In this document: positions 22,208 to 33,100 of the stretch, piece after piece
How the letters are laid out: the number at the start of each line of letters is the position of its first letter
Position numbering within the stretch: position 1 is the first letter of the stretch
NCBI GenBank assembly: GCA_965371445.1
Contig: CBDUYN010000065.1
Coordinates: 1 to 48,497, forward strand
Direction of reading: 5' to 3'
Length of the DNA stretch: 48,497 nt
Origin: DASWIG01 sp965371445
GTDB taxonomy: Bacteria; Acidobacteriota; Thermoanaerobaculia; Multivoradales; J023
Notes under the pieces: generated by a model
What the model was told of the DNA's origin: nothing
The model's database searches: none
What the model saw: the letters and a program-made list of their open reading frames with translations, nothing else
Translations under genes and position numbers: made by a program

Positions 22208-24358
22208 TCAGCGGCTCTCGACGGGGAGCCAGTCGGGCTCCAGGTACTGGAAGCGGGTCCGTCGTCCGCGCAGGACGACGACGACGACGCGCTCCGGCTG
22301 CTCCTCCTTGACCTGGCGCAGGGCGCGGCGGAAGCTCTGCAGACCGCGGATCTCGACGCCTGCGATCTTCAAGACGACGTCGAAGGACCGGACGCCTCCT
22401 AGGCCCGCCCAGCCGCCGGGGTCGACCGCCTCGACGATGACGCCGCGGAGCTCGGGGTCCCAGCGGTTCGCGTCGCGGTCGAAAAAGGTCAGCTCGCGCA
22501 CCGTGAGCTCGAAATCGCTGTCGCGGTGACGCCGGGCCTCCTCGGAGGTCACCCGGGTGCGTTCGAGGACGACCGGCAGCTCCAGAGTCTCTTCGCCGCG
22601 CCGCAGGGCGAGGCGCAAGGAGTCGCCGATCGTCCGGCTACGGACCTGGCGGCTCAAGAGGGCGGCGTCCTGGGGACCGCGGGGCCGCAGGTCCTCGCCG
22701 TCGAGAGCCATGATGACGTCGCCCACCTCGAGACCGGCTTTCTCGGCCTCGCTCCCGGGATAGACCCGGGTCACCCGGAAGCCGCTGGTGCCGTCGAGCC
22801 CGAGGTGGCCGGCCAGGCGTCCGAGCACCGGCTGGGTGGCGACGCCGACCCAGGCCTTGGGGAGCTCGCGCGGCGGGTCGTCCTCGTCGTCGGCCCGGGG
22901 TTTCAAGAGCGCCACCTGGTCGGTGCCCCGACGCTGGAAACGGATCAGGAGCTCGGAGGACCTCTTCTCCGGCGCCGTCGTCGCCTCGTAGAGCGCGGCG
23001 AAGCCTGCCAAGCCCTCGACCTCCTCACCGCCCACGGCGACGACGACGTCGCCGCGATCGAGAGCCGGCTCCGCCGTCTGCGCCGGGCCGCCCTGGCGGA
23101 TGCCGCTCAGGAGGACCCCGCGGGTCGACCCGAGGGCCTGGTCGCGGGCCATCTTCTCGGTGATCTCCTGCGCCGTCAGCCCCCAGGCCGGGAAGGCCGC
23201 CTGGTCGCCCAGGTCCTTTTGCAGCTTCTCGGTCACGAGGCTCGTGGTGAGCCGCTCGCCGCCGCGCCGGACCGTGAGGGCGAGGACGCTGCCGACGGGA
23301 AGGCTCGCGATCCGGTCGAGCAGCGGCGGCACCTCCTCCGGAAAGCGTACCGTCACCGCCTCGCCCTGGAGAGCCAGCAGGACGTCGCCGGCCTGGATCC
23401 CGGCGCGCGACGCCGGGGAGTCGAAGTCGACGGAGTCGATCAGCACTCCCTTTTTGAGCCCGGTGCGCCGGATCGGTTTGATGGACGCGCCGATCCGGCT
23501 GCGCGGCACCTCGCCGTGCTCGGCGAGCGCCTCGGCCACCCGGAGCGCCAGGTTGGCGGGGATCGCGAAGCCCATCGAGCTCGCGCCGAGCTCGTTGACG
23601 CCCACAACCTCGCCGAGGAGGTTGACGAGCGGCCCGCCGCTGTTGCCGGGGTTGATCAGCGCGTCGTGCTGGATCCACCGGGTAAAAAGACCTGTGCGCT
23701 GGCCGCGCTCGAGCTCCATCTCGTCGAGGTCGTCGCTGCCGAAGCCGGCGGCGAAGACCCGCTCGGTGTTGGAGACGATGCCGAGCGAAACCGAGCGCGA
23801 CAGCGAGAAGGGCGAGCCCATCGCCATCACGTAGTCGCCCACCTCGAGGGCGTCGGAGTCGCCGAACGGCGCCACCGGGAGAGGCTCGCCGCCTTCCATC
23901 TCGTCGAGCTCCAGGGTGAGGAGCGCGAGATCGGTCAGCGGGTCCTCGCCCAGGAGCCTGGCCGGTACCTCGCGCTTGTCGCTCAAGGTACAGATGAACT
24001 TGCGGCCGTGGCGCACGACGTGCTGGTTGGTCAGGACGTGCCCGGCGGTGGAGATGATCGAGCCCGAGCCGACGCTTTGTCCCTTGATCTCCCGGCCGCC
24101 GCGGTAGCGCACGGTCACGACGCGGATCGAAACGAGCGCCGGATAGACTCGGTCGCGGGCTGCGCCGATCATGTGCCGCAGCTCGTCGCGCAGCGCCGAC
24201 GGCTCGACGCCCTCACTCCCCACCGCCCCGAAGGTCAGGGCCGCGGCGCCTCGCTCGCCGTCGGCGGCCGCCGGGCCAAGCGGTGCGACCGCCAGCCATG
24301 AAGCGGCCACAGCGGCCTTCCACCACGTGGTTCGATGATAGGATCTGACGGTTTTCAT
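22208..24358 (-). CDS. HtrA/DegP-like serine protease with about four PDZ domains
   Basis: A 716-residue secreted protease. Signal-like N-terminus (WWKAAVAASWLAVAPLGPAAA), then the catalytic triad H113 (LTNQHVV), D143 (LTDLALL) and S240 (NPGNSGGPLVN). Four PDZ-like domains follow: SIKPIRRTGLKKGVLIDSV, a second near GSTRGVLLSGIRQGG, a third near GTSGFRVTRVYPGSEAEKAG and a fourth RGVIVEAVDPGGWAGLGG. Usual DegP/DegQ have two. The start at 24358 is chosen over an in-frame upstream codon because a promoter (24403-24432) would start transcription near 24396. It heads an operon with the pseudo-protease. Confidence 0.9.
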   Translation of the reverse strand: MKTVRSYHRTTWWKAAVAASWLAVAPLGPAAADGERGAAALTFGAVGSEGVEPSALRDELRHMIGAARDRVYPALVSIRVVTVRYRGGREIKGQSVGSGSIISTAGHVLTNQHVVRHGRKFICTLSDKREVPARLLGEDPLTDLALLTLELDEMEGGEPLPVAPFGDSDALEVGDYVMAMGSPFSLSRSVSLGIVSNTERVFAAGFGSDDLDEMELERGQRTGLFTRWIQHDALINPGNSGGPLVNLLGEVVGVNELGASSMGFAIPANLALRVAEALAEHGEVPRSRIGASIKPIRRTGLKKGVLIDSVDFDSPASRAGIQAGDVLLALQGEAVTVRFPEEVPPLLDRIASLPVGSVLALTVRRGGERLTTSLVTEKLQKDLGDQAAFPAWGLTAQEITEKMARDQALGSTRGVLLSGIRQGGPAQTAEPALDRGDVVVAVGGEEVEGLAGFAALYEATTAPEKRSSELLIRFQRRGTDQVALLKPRADDEDDPPRELPKAWVGVATQPVLGRLAGHLGLDGTSGFRVTRVYPGSEAEKAGLEVGDVIMALDGEDLRPRGPQDAALLSRQVRSRTIGDSLRLALRRGEETLELPVVLERTRVTSEEARRHRDSDFELTVRELTFFDRDANRWDPELRGVIVEAVDPGGWAGLGGVRSFDVVLKIAGVEIRGLQSFRRALRQVKEEQPERVVVVVLRGRRTRFQYLEPDWLPVESR

Positions 24359-24402
24359 CAAGGTACGAACCCCCTTACGGCAACCTCCGGCGGCCACCGC
24401 GC

Positions 24403-24432
24403 TCTCTAGCATGACCAACTACGAGGCGTCAA
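24403..24432 (-). promoter_or_regulatory. Probable promoter of the HtrA-like gene
   Basis: On the minus strand TTGACG (24432-24427), 18-bp spacer, TAGAGA (24408-24403). It predicts transcription start near 24396, downstream of the first possible start codon at 24418. Confidence 0.5.
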
Positions 24433-24471
24433 TCAAGGACACAATGGCCAGGCGCCCTATCTGAGAGACCC

Positions 24472-25773
24472 ATGCTCGATCGGATCTTCCAGCTCAAAGC
24501 CCGCGGCACCACGGTCACGACCGAGCTGCGGGCCGGCACGGTCACCTTCCTGACCATGGCCTACATCCTCTTCGTCAATCCCCAGATCCTGGCGGAGAGC
24601 GGCATGCCGCGCGACGACGTCGTCCTGGCGACGGCGCTCTCGGCCGCGGCGGCGGGTCTGGTCATGGGTCTGTGGGCCAACCTCCCCTTCGGCCTCGCGC
24701 CGGGGATGGGCCTCAATGCCTACTTCACCTACGGCGTCGTCGCCGCCATGGGCGTGGACTGGCGCGTCGCCTTGGCGGCGGTCTTCGTCGAGGGGATCCT
24801 CTTCCTGATCCTCTCGGTGACCGGCGTGCGGACCGCCTTGATCAACGCCATCCCCCAGTCGCTCAAGCTCGGCACCATGGGCGGCATCGGCCTTTTCCTG
24901 GCGATCATCGGCTTCCAGAACGCCGGCATCGTCGTCGCCAGTCCCGCCACGCTCGTGACCCTGGGCGACCTGCGCCAGCCGCTCGTCGCCCTCTCGCTCG
25001 CCGGTCTCGTCATCGCCGCGGTCCTGATGGCGCGGCGCGTCCAGGGGGCGCTTCTCTTCACCATTCTGGGCCTTTCGGCGGTGGCCTGGATCGCCGGGCT
25101 CGCCCCGGCTCCCGAGCGATTTTTCAGCACCCCGCGCCTGCCGCGCGAGACGCTCTGGGCGTTCGACTTCCAGGGTTTGCTCGAAGGGCCTATGATCACC
25201 GTCGTCGTCGCCTTCCTCTTCGTCGACCTGCTCGACACGGCCGGGACGCTTCTCGGCGTCGGCAACCTGGGCGGTTTCCTCGACAAGGACGGCAACTTCC
25301 CGGGCTCCGACCGCGCCTTCACCGCCGACGCCATCGGCACGACCGTCGGTGCCGTGCTGGGGACGAGCACCGTCACCTCCTACGTCGAGTCGGCCACAGG
25401 CATCGAGGAGGGCGGCCGGACGGGGTTGACCGCCGTCGCCGTAGCGGTCCTTTTCGTCCTGGCGCTTTTCTTCACCCCGGTGATGATCGCCGTGCCGGCG
25501 GTGGCGACGGCGCCGGCTCTGGTCGTGGTCGGCGCCTTGATGATGCGGGGTTTGAAAGACGTCGACTGGAGCCGGATCGACGACGCGGTGCCGGCGTTCC
25601 TCACCCTCGCGGTCATGCCCTTCACCTACTCGATCGCCAACGGCCTGGCGGCCGGCGTCGTCTCGTTCGTCGCCGTCAAGCTCCTGGCGGGCAAGGCGCG
25701 GGAGATCAAACCGCTGCTTTACGTCCTGGCGGTTCTCGTCGTCGCCTACTACGCCTTCTTGAAGGCGGCATAG
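24472..25773 (+). CDS. NCS2/AzgA-type purine permease
   Basis: A 433-residue polytopic membrane protein. Family hallmarks include TFLTMAYILFVNPQIL near the start, the PFGLAPGMGLNAYFTY segment, the VFVEGILFLILSVTGVR loop and DLLDTAGTLLGVGN in the substrate region. It has about 12-14 hydrophobic helices. Members take up adenine, guanine, hypoxanthine or xanthine with protons. Proximity to the xanthine-dehydrogenase genes suggests purine salvage or use as nitrogen source, though it lies on the plus strand after two minus-strand genes and is not in the same operon. Confidence 0.92.
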   Translation: MLDRIFQLKARGTTVTTELRAGTVTFLTMAYILFVNPQILAESGMPRDDVVLATALSAAAAGLVMGLWANLPFGLAPGMGLNAYFTYGVVAAMGVDWRVALAAVFVEGILFLILSVTGVRTALINAIPQSLKLGTMGGIGLFLAIIGFQNAGIVVASPATLVTLGDLRQPLVALSLAGLVIAAVLMARRVQGALLFTILGLSAVAWIAGLAPAPERFFSTPRLPRETLWAFDFQGLLEGPMITVVVAFLFVDLLDTAGTLLGVGNLGGFLDKDGNFPGSDRAFTADAIGTTVGAVLGTSTVTSYVESATGIEEGGRTGLTAVAVAVLFVLALFFTPVMIAVPAVATAPALVVVGALMMRGLKDVDWSRIDDAVPAFLTLAVMPFTYSIANGLAAGVVSFVAVKLLAGKAREIKPLLYVLAVLVVAYYAFLKAA

Positions 25774-25901
25774 GGGCCTTGGCATCCGGCCCCGCAAAGC
25801 CCTCATCGGGCGGAATTCGGCCACAACGCGAAGAGCCCGGGAGAGTTTTGCAGGGCTCTCGGCGGCGGTGCGAAGAGCCCGCGAGAGTGCGGGGCGAGTC
25901 G

Positions 25902-26732
25902 CTAATCCTCGTCGCCGGAAGACGGAGCCCCGATATGGCTGAACGACGGCGCCAGTGCCAGGATGACGGTATGGGTCTCGGCGACTTGCGAGAGGCTCTT
26001 CGAGATCGCCGCCGCCTCCTCGGCGCCCAAGGCGTTGGTCAGGACCTGCCGGGTCGACGGCCAGTCGTCGAGGTCGCCGAGCTTCTCCATGCCGGCGAAG
26101 ATGAAGAACTGCGCCCCCTCGCCGCCGCCGATGATGTTGTTATAGGCGATCCAGTGGACCCCATTCTCGTACTGCTGATGCGCCGACTTGACCTTCTGGA
26201 TGAGCGCCGAGTACTCACCGGCCTTGGCCGGCTCGACCGTCGAGTGGAGGAAAAACACAAAGGCTGGTGGCGCCTGCACCTGCTCCGGCGACGGATTCGA
26301 GAGCTCGCTGTTGTAACCCAGGATCAGGCTCGACGAGGTCGCGCACTCCCTGAAGGTCTGGAGCACCTTGCCGCCGGCCTCCTCGCCGAGGGCCTCCAGG
26401 ATCACCTGCCGGTTCGGCACCCAGCCGTCGATGTCGCCCAAAGACCGCATCGGCAAGAAGTAATGGAGCTCTGGGTCAGGGCCGCCGGTCAAGGGCGCGA
26501 ACGCCGCCCACTCGTTGCCTTTCTCGTGCTTCTCGTGCGCCGCGACCACCTGGATCACCGCTGCGGCGTACTCGTTCATCATCGTGCGGTCGATCTTTTG
26601 GGTAATGACGAAGAAGAACGGTGAGCCGGGGACTGGCTCGCCCTCCTCCTGCGCCACGGCGGGAACGGTGAGCGCAATCAAGAAGGTCAGAGCCATGACC
26701 AGGGCGGAGAGTTTCAGGGATGATCGATCCAT
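25902..26732 (-). CDS. Secreted protein with two tandem similar domains, unknown function
   Basis: A 276-residue protein with a signal peptide (LSALVMALTFLIALTVPAVA) and a strong ribosome site (AAAGGAGG). The mature part has two related ~95-residue halves: the first has KIDRTMMNEYAAAVIQVVAA and MRSLGDIDGWVPNRQVI; the second has VEPAKAGEYSALIQKVKSA and MEKLGDLDDWPSTRQVL. Their layout (beta strand, helix, strand, W/GD turn, helix) fits a duplicated dimeric alpha-beta-barrel (ABM-like) fold. No catalytic residues can be named. It is transcribed away from the giant surface-protein gene. Confidence 0.8.
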   Translation of the reverse strand: MDRSSLKLSALVMALTFLIALTVPAVAQEEGEPVPGSPFFFVITQKIDRTMMNEYAAAVIQVVAAHEKHEKGNEWAAFAPLTGGPDPELHYFLPMRSLGDIDGWVPNRQVILEALGEEAGGKVLQTFRECATSSSLILGYNSELSNPSPEQVQAPPAFVFFLHSTVEPAKAGEYSALIQKVKSAHQQYENGVHWIAYNNIIGGGEGAQFFIFAGMEKLGDLDDWPSTRQVLTNALGAEEAAAISKSLSQVAETHTVILALAPSFSHIGAPSSGDED

Positions 26733-26815
26733 CTTGACAGTCCTCCTTTGACGGAGCCGCTGCGGGGCTCGGGTTGCGACCGTTTCGATTCACCGCCTTT
26801 CTCGGTTTCCGAAAC

Positions 26816-26844
26816 ATCTGACCAGATGGCAGCTCTCCTGTCAA
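26816..26844 (-). promoter_or_regulatory. Promoter of the duplicated-domain secreted protein
   Basis: On the minus strand TTGACA (26844-26839), 17-bp spacer, TCAGAT (26821-26816): perfect -35 and reasonable -10, about 80 bp before the start codon. Confidence 0.6.
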
Positions 26845-26991
26845 CCTGGTCGTTGGCCGGCGAGCCCGCCGCAAGCCCACCGGACCTACCCAGGGCGGCC
26901 CTGAGACCGCTGCTCGAACCCCAGGGCTGGAGAAAACCGCAAACCGCGCAAGACTACCCTGGCGGGTAGTGTGTTTCCACCGAACCGTTTC

Positions 26992-26997
26992 TAAAAT
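26992..26997 (+). promoter_or_regulatory. -10 element of the giant-gene promoter
   Basis: TAAAAT at 26992 predicts transcription start near 27004, just before the riboswitch fold. No good -35 element is visible. A small hairpin (ctaccc/gggtag) lies 25 bp upstream. Confidence 0.45.
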
Positions 26998-27011
26998 CCC
27001 TCCCTACCTGG

Positions 27012-27112
27012 AAAAGGCACAACCGGCGAAAGCCGGCGCCGCAAAGCCACGGGTCCTCATTTCCTCCGCCCAGGCCTGGCGCGGAGGATCCAAGACGGCC
27101 GAGCTGCCAAAG
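27012..27112 (+). ncRNA. Cyclic-di-GMP-I (GEMM) riboswitch
   Basis: The hallmark parts are in order: ggcacaacc, a stem ccggc-GAAA-gccgg (GAAA tetraloop, 27023-27037), then gccgcaaagccacgggtcc, a variable hairpin (cctccgc...gcggagg, 27063-27087), then gacggccgagctgcc whose tgcc closes on ggca. This matches the GEMM-I consensus that binds cyclic di-GMP. It lies in the leader of the giant surface-protein gene (start codon 27170), a very typical target. A possible -10 just upstream places it at the transcript 5' end. Confidence 0.85.
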
Positions 27113-27137
27113 GGTGCTCGACGTTTTGGATCCTCCA
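27083..27137 (+). promoter_or_regulatory. Competing hairpin, putative riboswitch expression platform
   Basis: ggaggatccaa (27083-27093) is exactly complementary to ttggatcctcc (27127-27137). The left arm overlaps the 3' side of the riboswitch's variable stem, so the two structures exclude each other. This hairpin ends 32 nt before the start codon and has no T-run, so it would act on folding/translation rather than as a classic terminator, or form an anti-structure. Confidence 0.6.
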
Positions 27138-27169
27138 ACGCTCTGCCTCACCGAACCGGGAGACCCGTC

Positions 27170-30100
27170 ATGAAAGCCCTGCTGCGCCATCCCGCGGCGA
27201 CGACCGCCGCGTTCAGTCTTCTCGCGTTTTGTGCCCTGAGCCCGGCCGTTGCCGCTCAGACAGGGGAAATCACCGGCACCGTCTACGACGAGCTGACCTC
27301 GGCAACCGTCGACGGGATCACCGTCGAGCTTCAGGACGCCTACGGCGGCAACCTCGACTCCACCGTCACCGACGCCGTCGCCGGCACCTACGCCTTCACC
27401 GGCCTCGCCGCCGACGTCTACCTGGTGCGCGTGAGCTCCGACCCGGCCCGCGACCTGGTCGGCGAGTACCACCAGGACGTCCATGAATTCGACCAGGACC
27501 TCGCGACCCGGCTCGTCGTCGTCGCCGGCGCGGCGCTCACCGTCGACTTCCAGCTGGCGCGCGGCGGCTCGATCTCCGGCAACCTGTTCGGCCTCGCCGG
27601 CGGCGAGGACATCAGCCTCCAGGTCTTCGATGCCTGGAGTGGCCGTTATCGCGGCGGCGCCGGCTCGAACGCCGGCTCTTTCACCGTCGGCAGCCTGGGC
27701 GCCGCGAGCTACAAGCTGTTCGCCGATCCCTCCGGCACCGACCGCGCCTTCCAGTGGTACGACGGCGAGATCCGCTTCAACCTGGCGCAGACGATCGCCC
27801 TGGGCTCCGACGAGGATCTCTTCGGCAAGGACCTGAGCCTCGAAGCCGGCACCTCGATCTCCGGCACCGTCAGCCTGAGCCCCGACCCGAACGACGGCGG
27901 TGCCACCCTGGAACGGCTGTCGATCGACGTCATCGACTCCGCCTCCCACGAGCACCTGTGGTGGTCGGGGGGCGTCACCACGAGCGGCACCTACAGCGCC
28001 GACAACCTGCCGGCGGGCAGCTACCTGGTGCAGGCCCAGACCCACGACACCGGCTACGTCTACGAGATGTGGGTGCCGGGCGCCGACGATCCGTTCCAGG
28101 ACCCGGTCTTCGACTGGAACCAGGCGACGCCGGTCACGGTCGAGGTCGCCACCCCGGCGACCGGCCTCGACTTCGAGCTCACGGAAGGCCAGCAGATCTC
28201 CGGCCGCGTCACCTCAGGCGGCCTCGGCGTGGCCAATGCCTCGGTCCAGGCCGACCTCATCGCCGGCGGCTTCGGCTCGGGCGCCGGCACCGACGTGAAC
28301 GGTGATTACGTGATCACCGGCCTGGTGCCGGGCAGCTACACCGTGCGGGTCGAGTCGACCTCGGTCGACGAGCCCTTCGTCGCCCAGGTGTGGCAAAACC
28401 GCACCCTCTACCATGACGGCGACCCGGTCGACGTCACCGCCGGCGACGCCGCCGGCATCGACTTCGCCGTCGCCCAGGAGCGGGTGATCTCGGGGCAGAT
28501 CTTCCTCGATCCCAACGACGATCAGGTGCAACAGGCCGGCGAGCCGAGCTTCAGCAACGTCACGGTACGGGCCTACGACTTCGCCGACGGCCGCTGGCTG
28601 GGCCACGCCGCCGTCGCCCCCGACGGCCGCTACGCGATCGGCGTGCCGGCCGGCCTCTACCGGGTGGAGGCGGCGCCCCACCAACAGAACATGCTCTGGG
28701 AGAGCTGGCAGAACGCCTACTTCCAGGAGGACGCCCAGGCGGTCGACGTCACGGCCGCCGACGCGGTGAACATCGACTTGGGCCTCATGGACGGCGCCAC
28801 GATCGGCACCCTGCGTGGGCGGGTGCTCGACGCTGTCACCCTGGCCCCGATCCCGGATCTCGACGTCCAGGTGTGGCGCTTCGGCAACGACAACCACTTC
28901 ACCAGTGCCCAGACCAACGCCGCCGGCAACTTCACCGTGATCAACCTGCCGGTGGGCAGCTATAAAGTCCGGTTCGAAACCGGCGGCACCGACTACGTGG
29001 CGAGCTTCTGGTCCTCAAGCGGCACACCCGGCGACACCAACCCCGACAACCTGCGCATCGACTACCCGGCCGTCGCTGGCGACGGTACGGAGCTGGGCAC
29101 CTTCGCCCTCGCCTTGGGGGGCTCAATCTCCGGCATCGTCCGCGACCAGGCGAACGGCCAGCCGCTGGCGGACGTCCACGTCTCCGCCGGCGAATTCAGC
29201 GGCCTCGGATACGGCAACGGCGCCAACACCGACGCCGGCGGTTCCTACGTCATCCGCGGCCTGCCGGAGGGCAGCTACCGGGTGCAGGTCCACGCCTGGC
29301 CCCAGCCCTACGTCAGCGAGCTCTTCGACGACACCACCGACTGGAACCAGGCCACGCCGGTCGCCGTCGCGGCGGTGCCTCCGGGCGGACCGATCCCGAT
29401 CACCGGCGCCATCGACTTCGACCTGGCCCAGGCTTTCAGCATCAGCGGCCAGGTGACCGAGGCCGACGGCACGACACCGGTCCCCAACCTGCAGGTCACG
29501 GCGAGCGGCCTCGACGTCTCCTTCTGGGAGCAGAGCTGGAGCGACAGCGGCGGCACCTACGAGCTCGGCGGCCTGCCGGCCGGGAGCTACGACGTCGTCG
29601 CCGAAACCGGCGGCACCGACTTCGCCCGCCAGCACCAGCAGGTCGACCTGACCTCCGGCGACGTCACGGGCGTCGATTTCGCGCTCGCGCTCGGCGCGAC
29701 GCTCAGCGGCCGGGTGTTTGAGGACGTCAACGGCAACAGCGTCTACGACGCCGGTGAGGAGCGGGCGGACGTCTATGTCCAGGCCGACGACTTCACCACC
29801 GGCGAGTACCTGGCGAGCGGCACGAGCGGCGCCGACGGCCGCTACGAGATCCGCGGCCTGGGCGCCGGCAGCACCCGGGTGTACGTGGAGAGGGGTGAGC
29901 ACAACTTCGTGCGCGTGTACTACGACCACACCTTCAACCACGGCGAAGCCGATCCGGTGGAGGTGACGGAGGTCGGCGGCGTGCCCCAGGACGTCGCCGG
30001 CATCGACTTCCGGGTCCTCCGCGGCTACGAGATCCACGGCTTTGTCTTCTACGACGCCAACGGCGACGGCATTCAGCAACTGCCCGACGAGGGCGGTCTC

Positions 30101-33100
30101 CAGGGCATTTCGATCAACGCCGAGCTGCAGGGCGGCGTCCCCTTTGACCACATCTGGGACGGCACCGACAACGCCGGCGGCTACGTGCTCCACGGCGTCT
30201 ACCCGGGCCATTACCTGGTGAGTGCTCACGCCGGCGGCACGCCCTACGCCTCGGAGCTCTACAAGCTGATCGGCGGCCTGCCGGTGGGCACCTCGCGGTG
30301 GAGCGAGGGCGACCAGGTCGACGCCACCGGCGGCGACGCCACCGGCATCGATCTGTCCCTCGAGCTCGGCGGCGGCATCACCGGCACCGTGCGCGACGCG
30401 TTGACCGGCGCCGCGCTGTCCACCGTCGACCTGAGGGTCGATCCCTTCGACGGCGACGGCCTGTGGTGGAACGCCAGCACCGACACCCAAGGCCACTATC
30501 TGGTCAACGGCCTGCCGGCGGGCGACTTCCTGCTCCAGGCCGGCGACCGTCAGGGCGTCTATGTGGGCGAGTACCACCAGGATGCCCTCTTCGACGAGGA
30601 TTCCTCGCCGGTGGCCGTGGTGGCGCGCGGCTCGCTCAGCGACCCGCTGGCGACCCTGGTCGACGTCGACCTCGACGAGGGCGGCGCCATCGAGGGCCTG
30701 GTCTATGCCGACGCCGACGCCAACGGCGTCCGCGACGCCGGCGAGCCCGGTCTCGTCGGGCTCGCGATCCAGGTCGAAGAGCACGCCCAGCCCCACCGCC
30801 ACCTCAACGGCAGCACCACCGACGCCGACGGCACGTTCCGGGTCAGTGGCCTGCCGCCGGGCCTCGACCTGAGGGTCCGGGTCGACACCTGGCCGACCGA
30901 ATTCATCGGCGTCTACTACGACGGCGTGGTGACGCTCACCGCCGGCGCCACCACCCCCGGCATCGACTTCGGCCTGATCGCCGGCGCCACGATTTCGGGC
31001 CGGGTCTACGAGGACCTTGACGCCAGCGGCACCTACGACGCCGGCGAGGAGATCGCCGGCGCCTGGATCCAGCTCTACGACTTCGACACCGGCGACTGGT
31101 TCGTGAACGCCACCACCGACAGCGGTGGCGGCTACGAGCTCGACGGTCTCACCGCCGGCCGCTACGAAGTGCGCCTGGAGCCCGACGACAGGAACTTCGT
31201 GCGCATGTACTGGGATCACCGCCTCGACGGGCCGACACCGGTCGAGATCCCCAGCGTCGGCGGCGTGCCCCAGGACGTCCCCGGCATCGACTTCCGGGTC
31301 GTGCAGGGCTTCGAGATCCGCGGCCTGGTGTTCTTCGACGCCGACGGCGACGGCCTGTGGGACGGCGGCGAGCCCGGCGAGGGCGGCGCCTGGGTCAACG
31401 CCTGGAGCGTCGACGGCATCCACTACACCTGGGGCGGCACCGACCCGGACGGAACCTACGTCCTCCACGGCGTCTATCCCGGCCGTTACCACGTGCAGGC
31501 CGGCACCCAGGATCGGATCGCGGAATTCTGGCAGAACGTCTTCTTCCAGGAAGACGCCGGCGAGGTCGACGTCACCGCGGGTTCGGCGCAGAACGTCGAC
31601 TTCAGCCTGATCGACGGCTCGAGCGTCGGCACCCTGCGCGGCCGGGTGATCGACACCGTCACCCTGGCCCCGATCCCGGACCTCGACGTCCAGGTGTGGC
31701 GCTTCGGCAACGACAACCACTTCACCGGAGCCCAGACCGACGCCGCCGGCAACTTCACGGTGATCGATCTGCCGCCGGGCAGCTATAAAGTCTGGTTCAA
31801 CACCGGCGGCACCGACTACGTGGCGAGCTTCTGGTCCGTAAGCGGCACACCCGGCGACACCAACCCCGCCAACCTGCGCATCGACTACCCGGCGCTCGCC
31901 GGCGACGGCACCGATCTAGGCACCTTCGCCCTCGTGCTCGGCGCGAAGCTCAGCGGCCGGGTGTTCGAGGACGTCAACGGCAACAGCGTCTACGACGCCG
32001 GTGAGGAACGGGCGGACGTCGATGTCCACGCCGACGACTTCACCACCGGCGAGTACCTGGCGAGCGGCACGAGCGGCGCCGACGGCCGCTACGAGATCCG
32101 CGGCCTGGGCGCCGGCAGCACCCGGGTGTACGTGGAGAGGGGTGAGCACAACTTCGTGCGCGTGTACTACGACCACACCTTCAACCACGGCGAAGCCGAT
32201 CCGGTGGAGGTGACGGAGGTCGGCGGCGTGCCCCAGGACGTCGCCGGCATCGACTTCCGGGTCCTCCGCGGCTACGAGATCCACGGCTTTGTCTTCTACG
32301 ACGCCAACGGCGACGGCATTCAGCAACTGCCCGACGAGGGCGGTCTCCAGGGCATTTCGATCAACGCCGAGCTGCAGGGCGGCGTCCCCTTTGACCACAT
32401 CTGGGACGGCACCGACAACGCCGGCGGCTACGTGCTCCACGGCGTCTACCCGGGCCATTACCTGGTGAGTGCTCACGCCGGCGGCACGCCCTACGCCTCG
32501 GAGCTCTACAAGCTGATCGGCGGCCTGCCGGTGGGCACCTCGCGGTGGAGCGAGGGCGACCAGGTCGACGCCACCGGCGGCGACGCCACCGGCATCGATC
32601 TGTCCCTCGAGCTCGGCGGCGGCATCACCGGCACCGTGCGCGACGCGTTGACCGGCGCCGCGCTGTCCACCGTCGACCTGAGGGTCGATCCCTTCGACGG
32701 CGACGGCCTGTGGTGGAACGCCAGCACCGACACCCAAGGCCACTATCTGGTCAACGGCCTGCCGGCGGGCGACTTCCTGCTCCAGGCCGGCGACCGTCAG
32801 GGCGTCTATGTGGGCGAGTACCACCAGGATGCCCTCTTCGACGAGGATTCCTCGCCGGTGGCCGTGGTGGCGCGCGGCTCGCTCAGCGACCCGCTGGCGA
32901 CCCTGGTCGACGTCGACCTCGACGAGGGCGGCGCCATCGAGGGCCTGGTCTATGCCGACGCCGACGCCAACGGCGTCCGCGACGCCGGCGAGCCCGGTCT
33001 CGTCGGGCTCGCGATCCAGGTCGAAGAGCACGCCCAGCCCCACCGCCACCTCAACGGCAGCACCACCGACGCCGACGGCACGTTCCGGGTCAGTGGCCTG

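Noticed and set aside
24358..24418. Earlier start of the HtrA gene at 24418
   Set aside because: The probable promoter would start transcription near 24396, downstream of that codon, and the next ATG begins a normal signal peptide.
24457..25824. 455-codon minus-strand frame opposite the permease
   Set aside because: The plus strand encodes a clear NCS2 permease; the opposite frame is charged, low-complexity and has no domain.
26955..26985. Sigma-54-like promoter (TGGCGGG...) before the giant gene
   Set aside because: The required GC at the -12 position is missing; a -10 element at 26992 fits the riboswitch start better.
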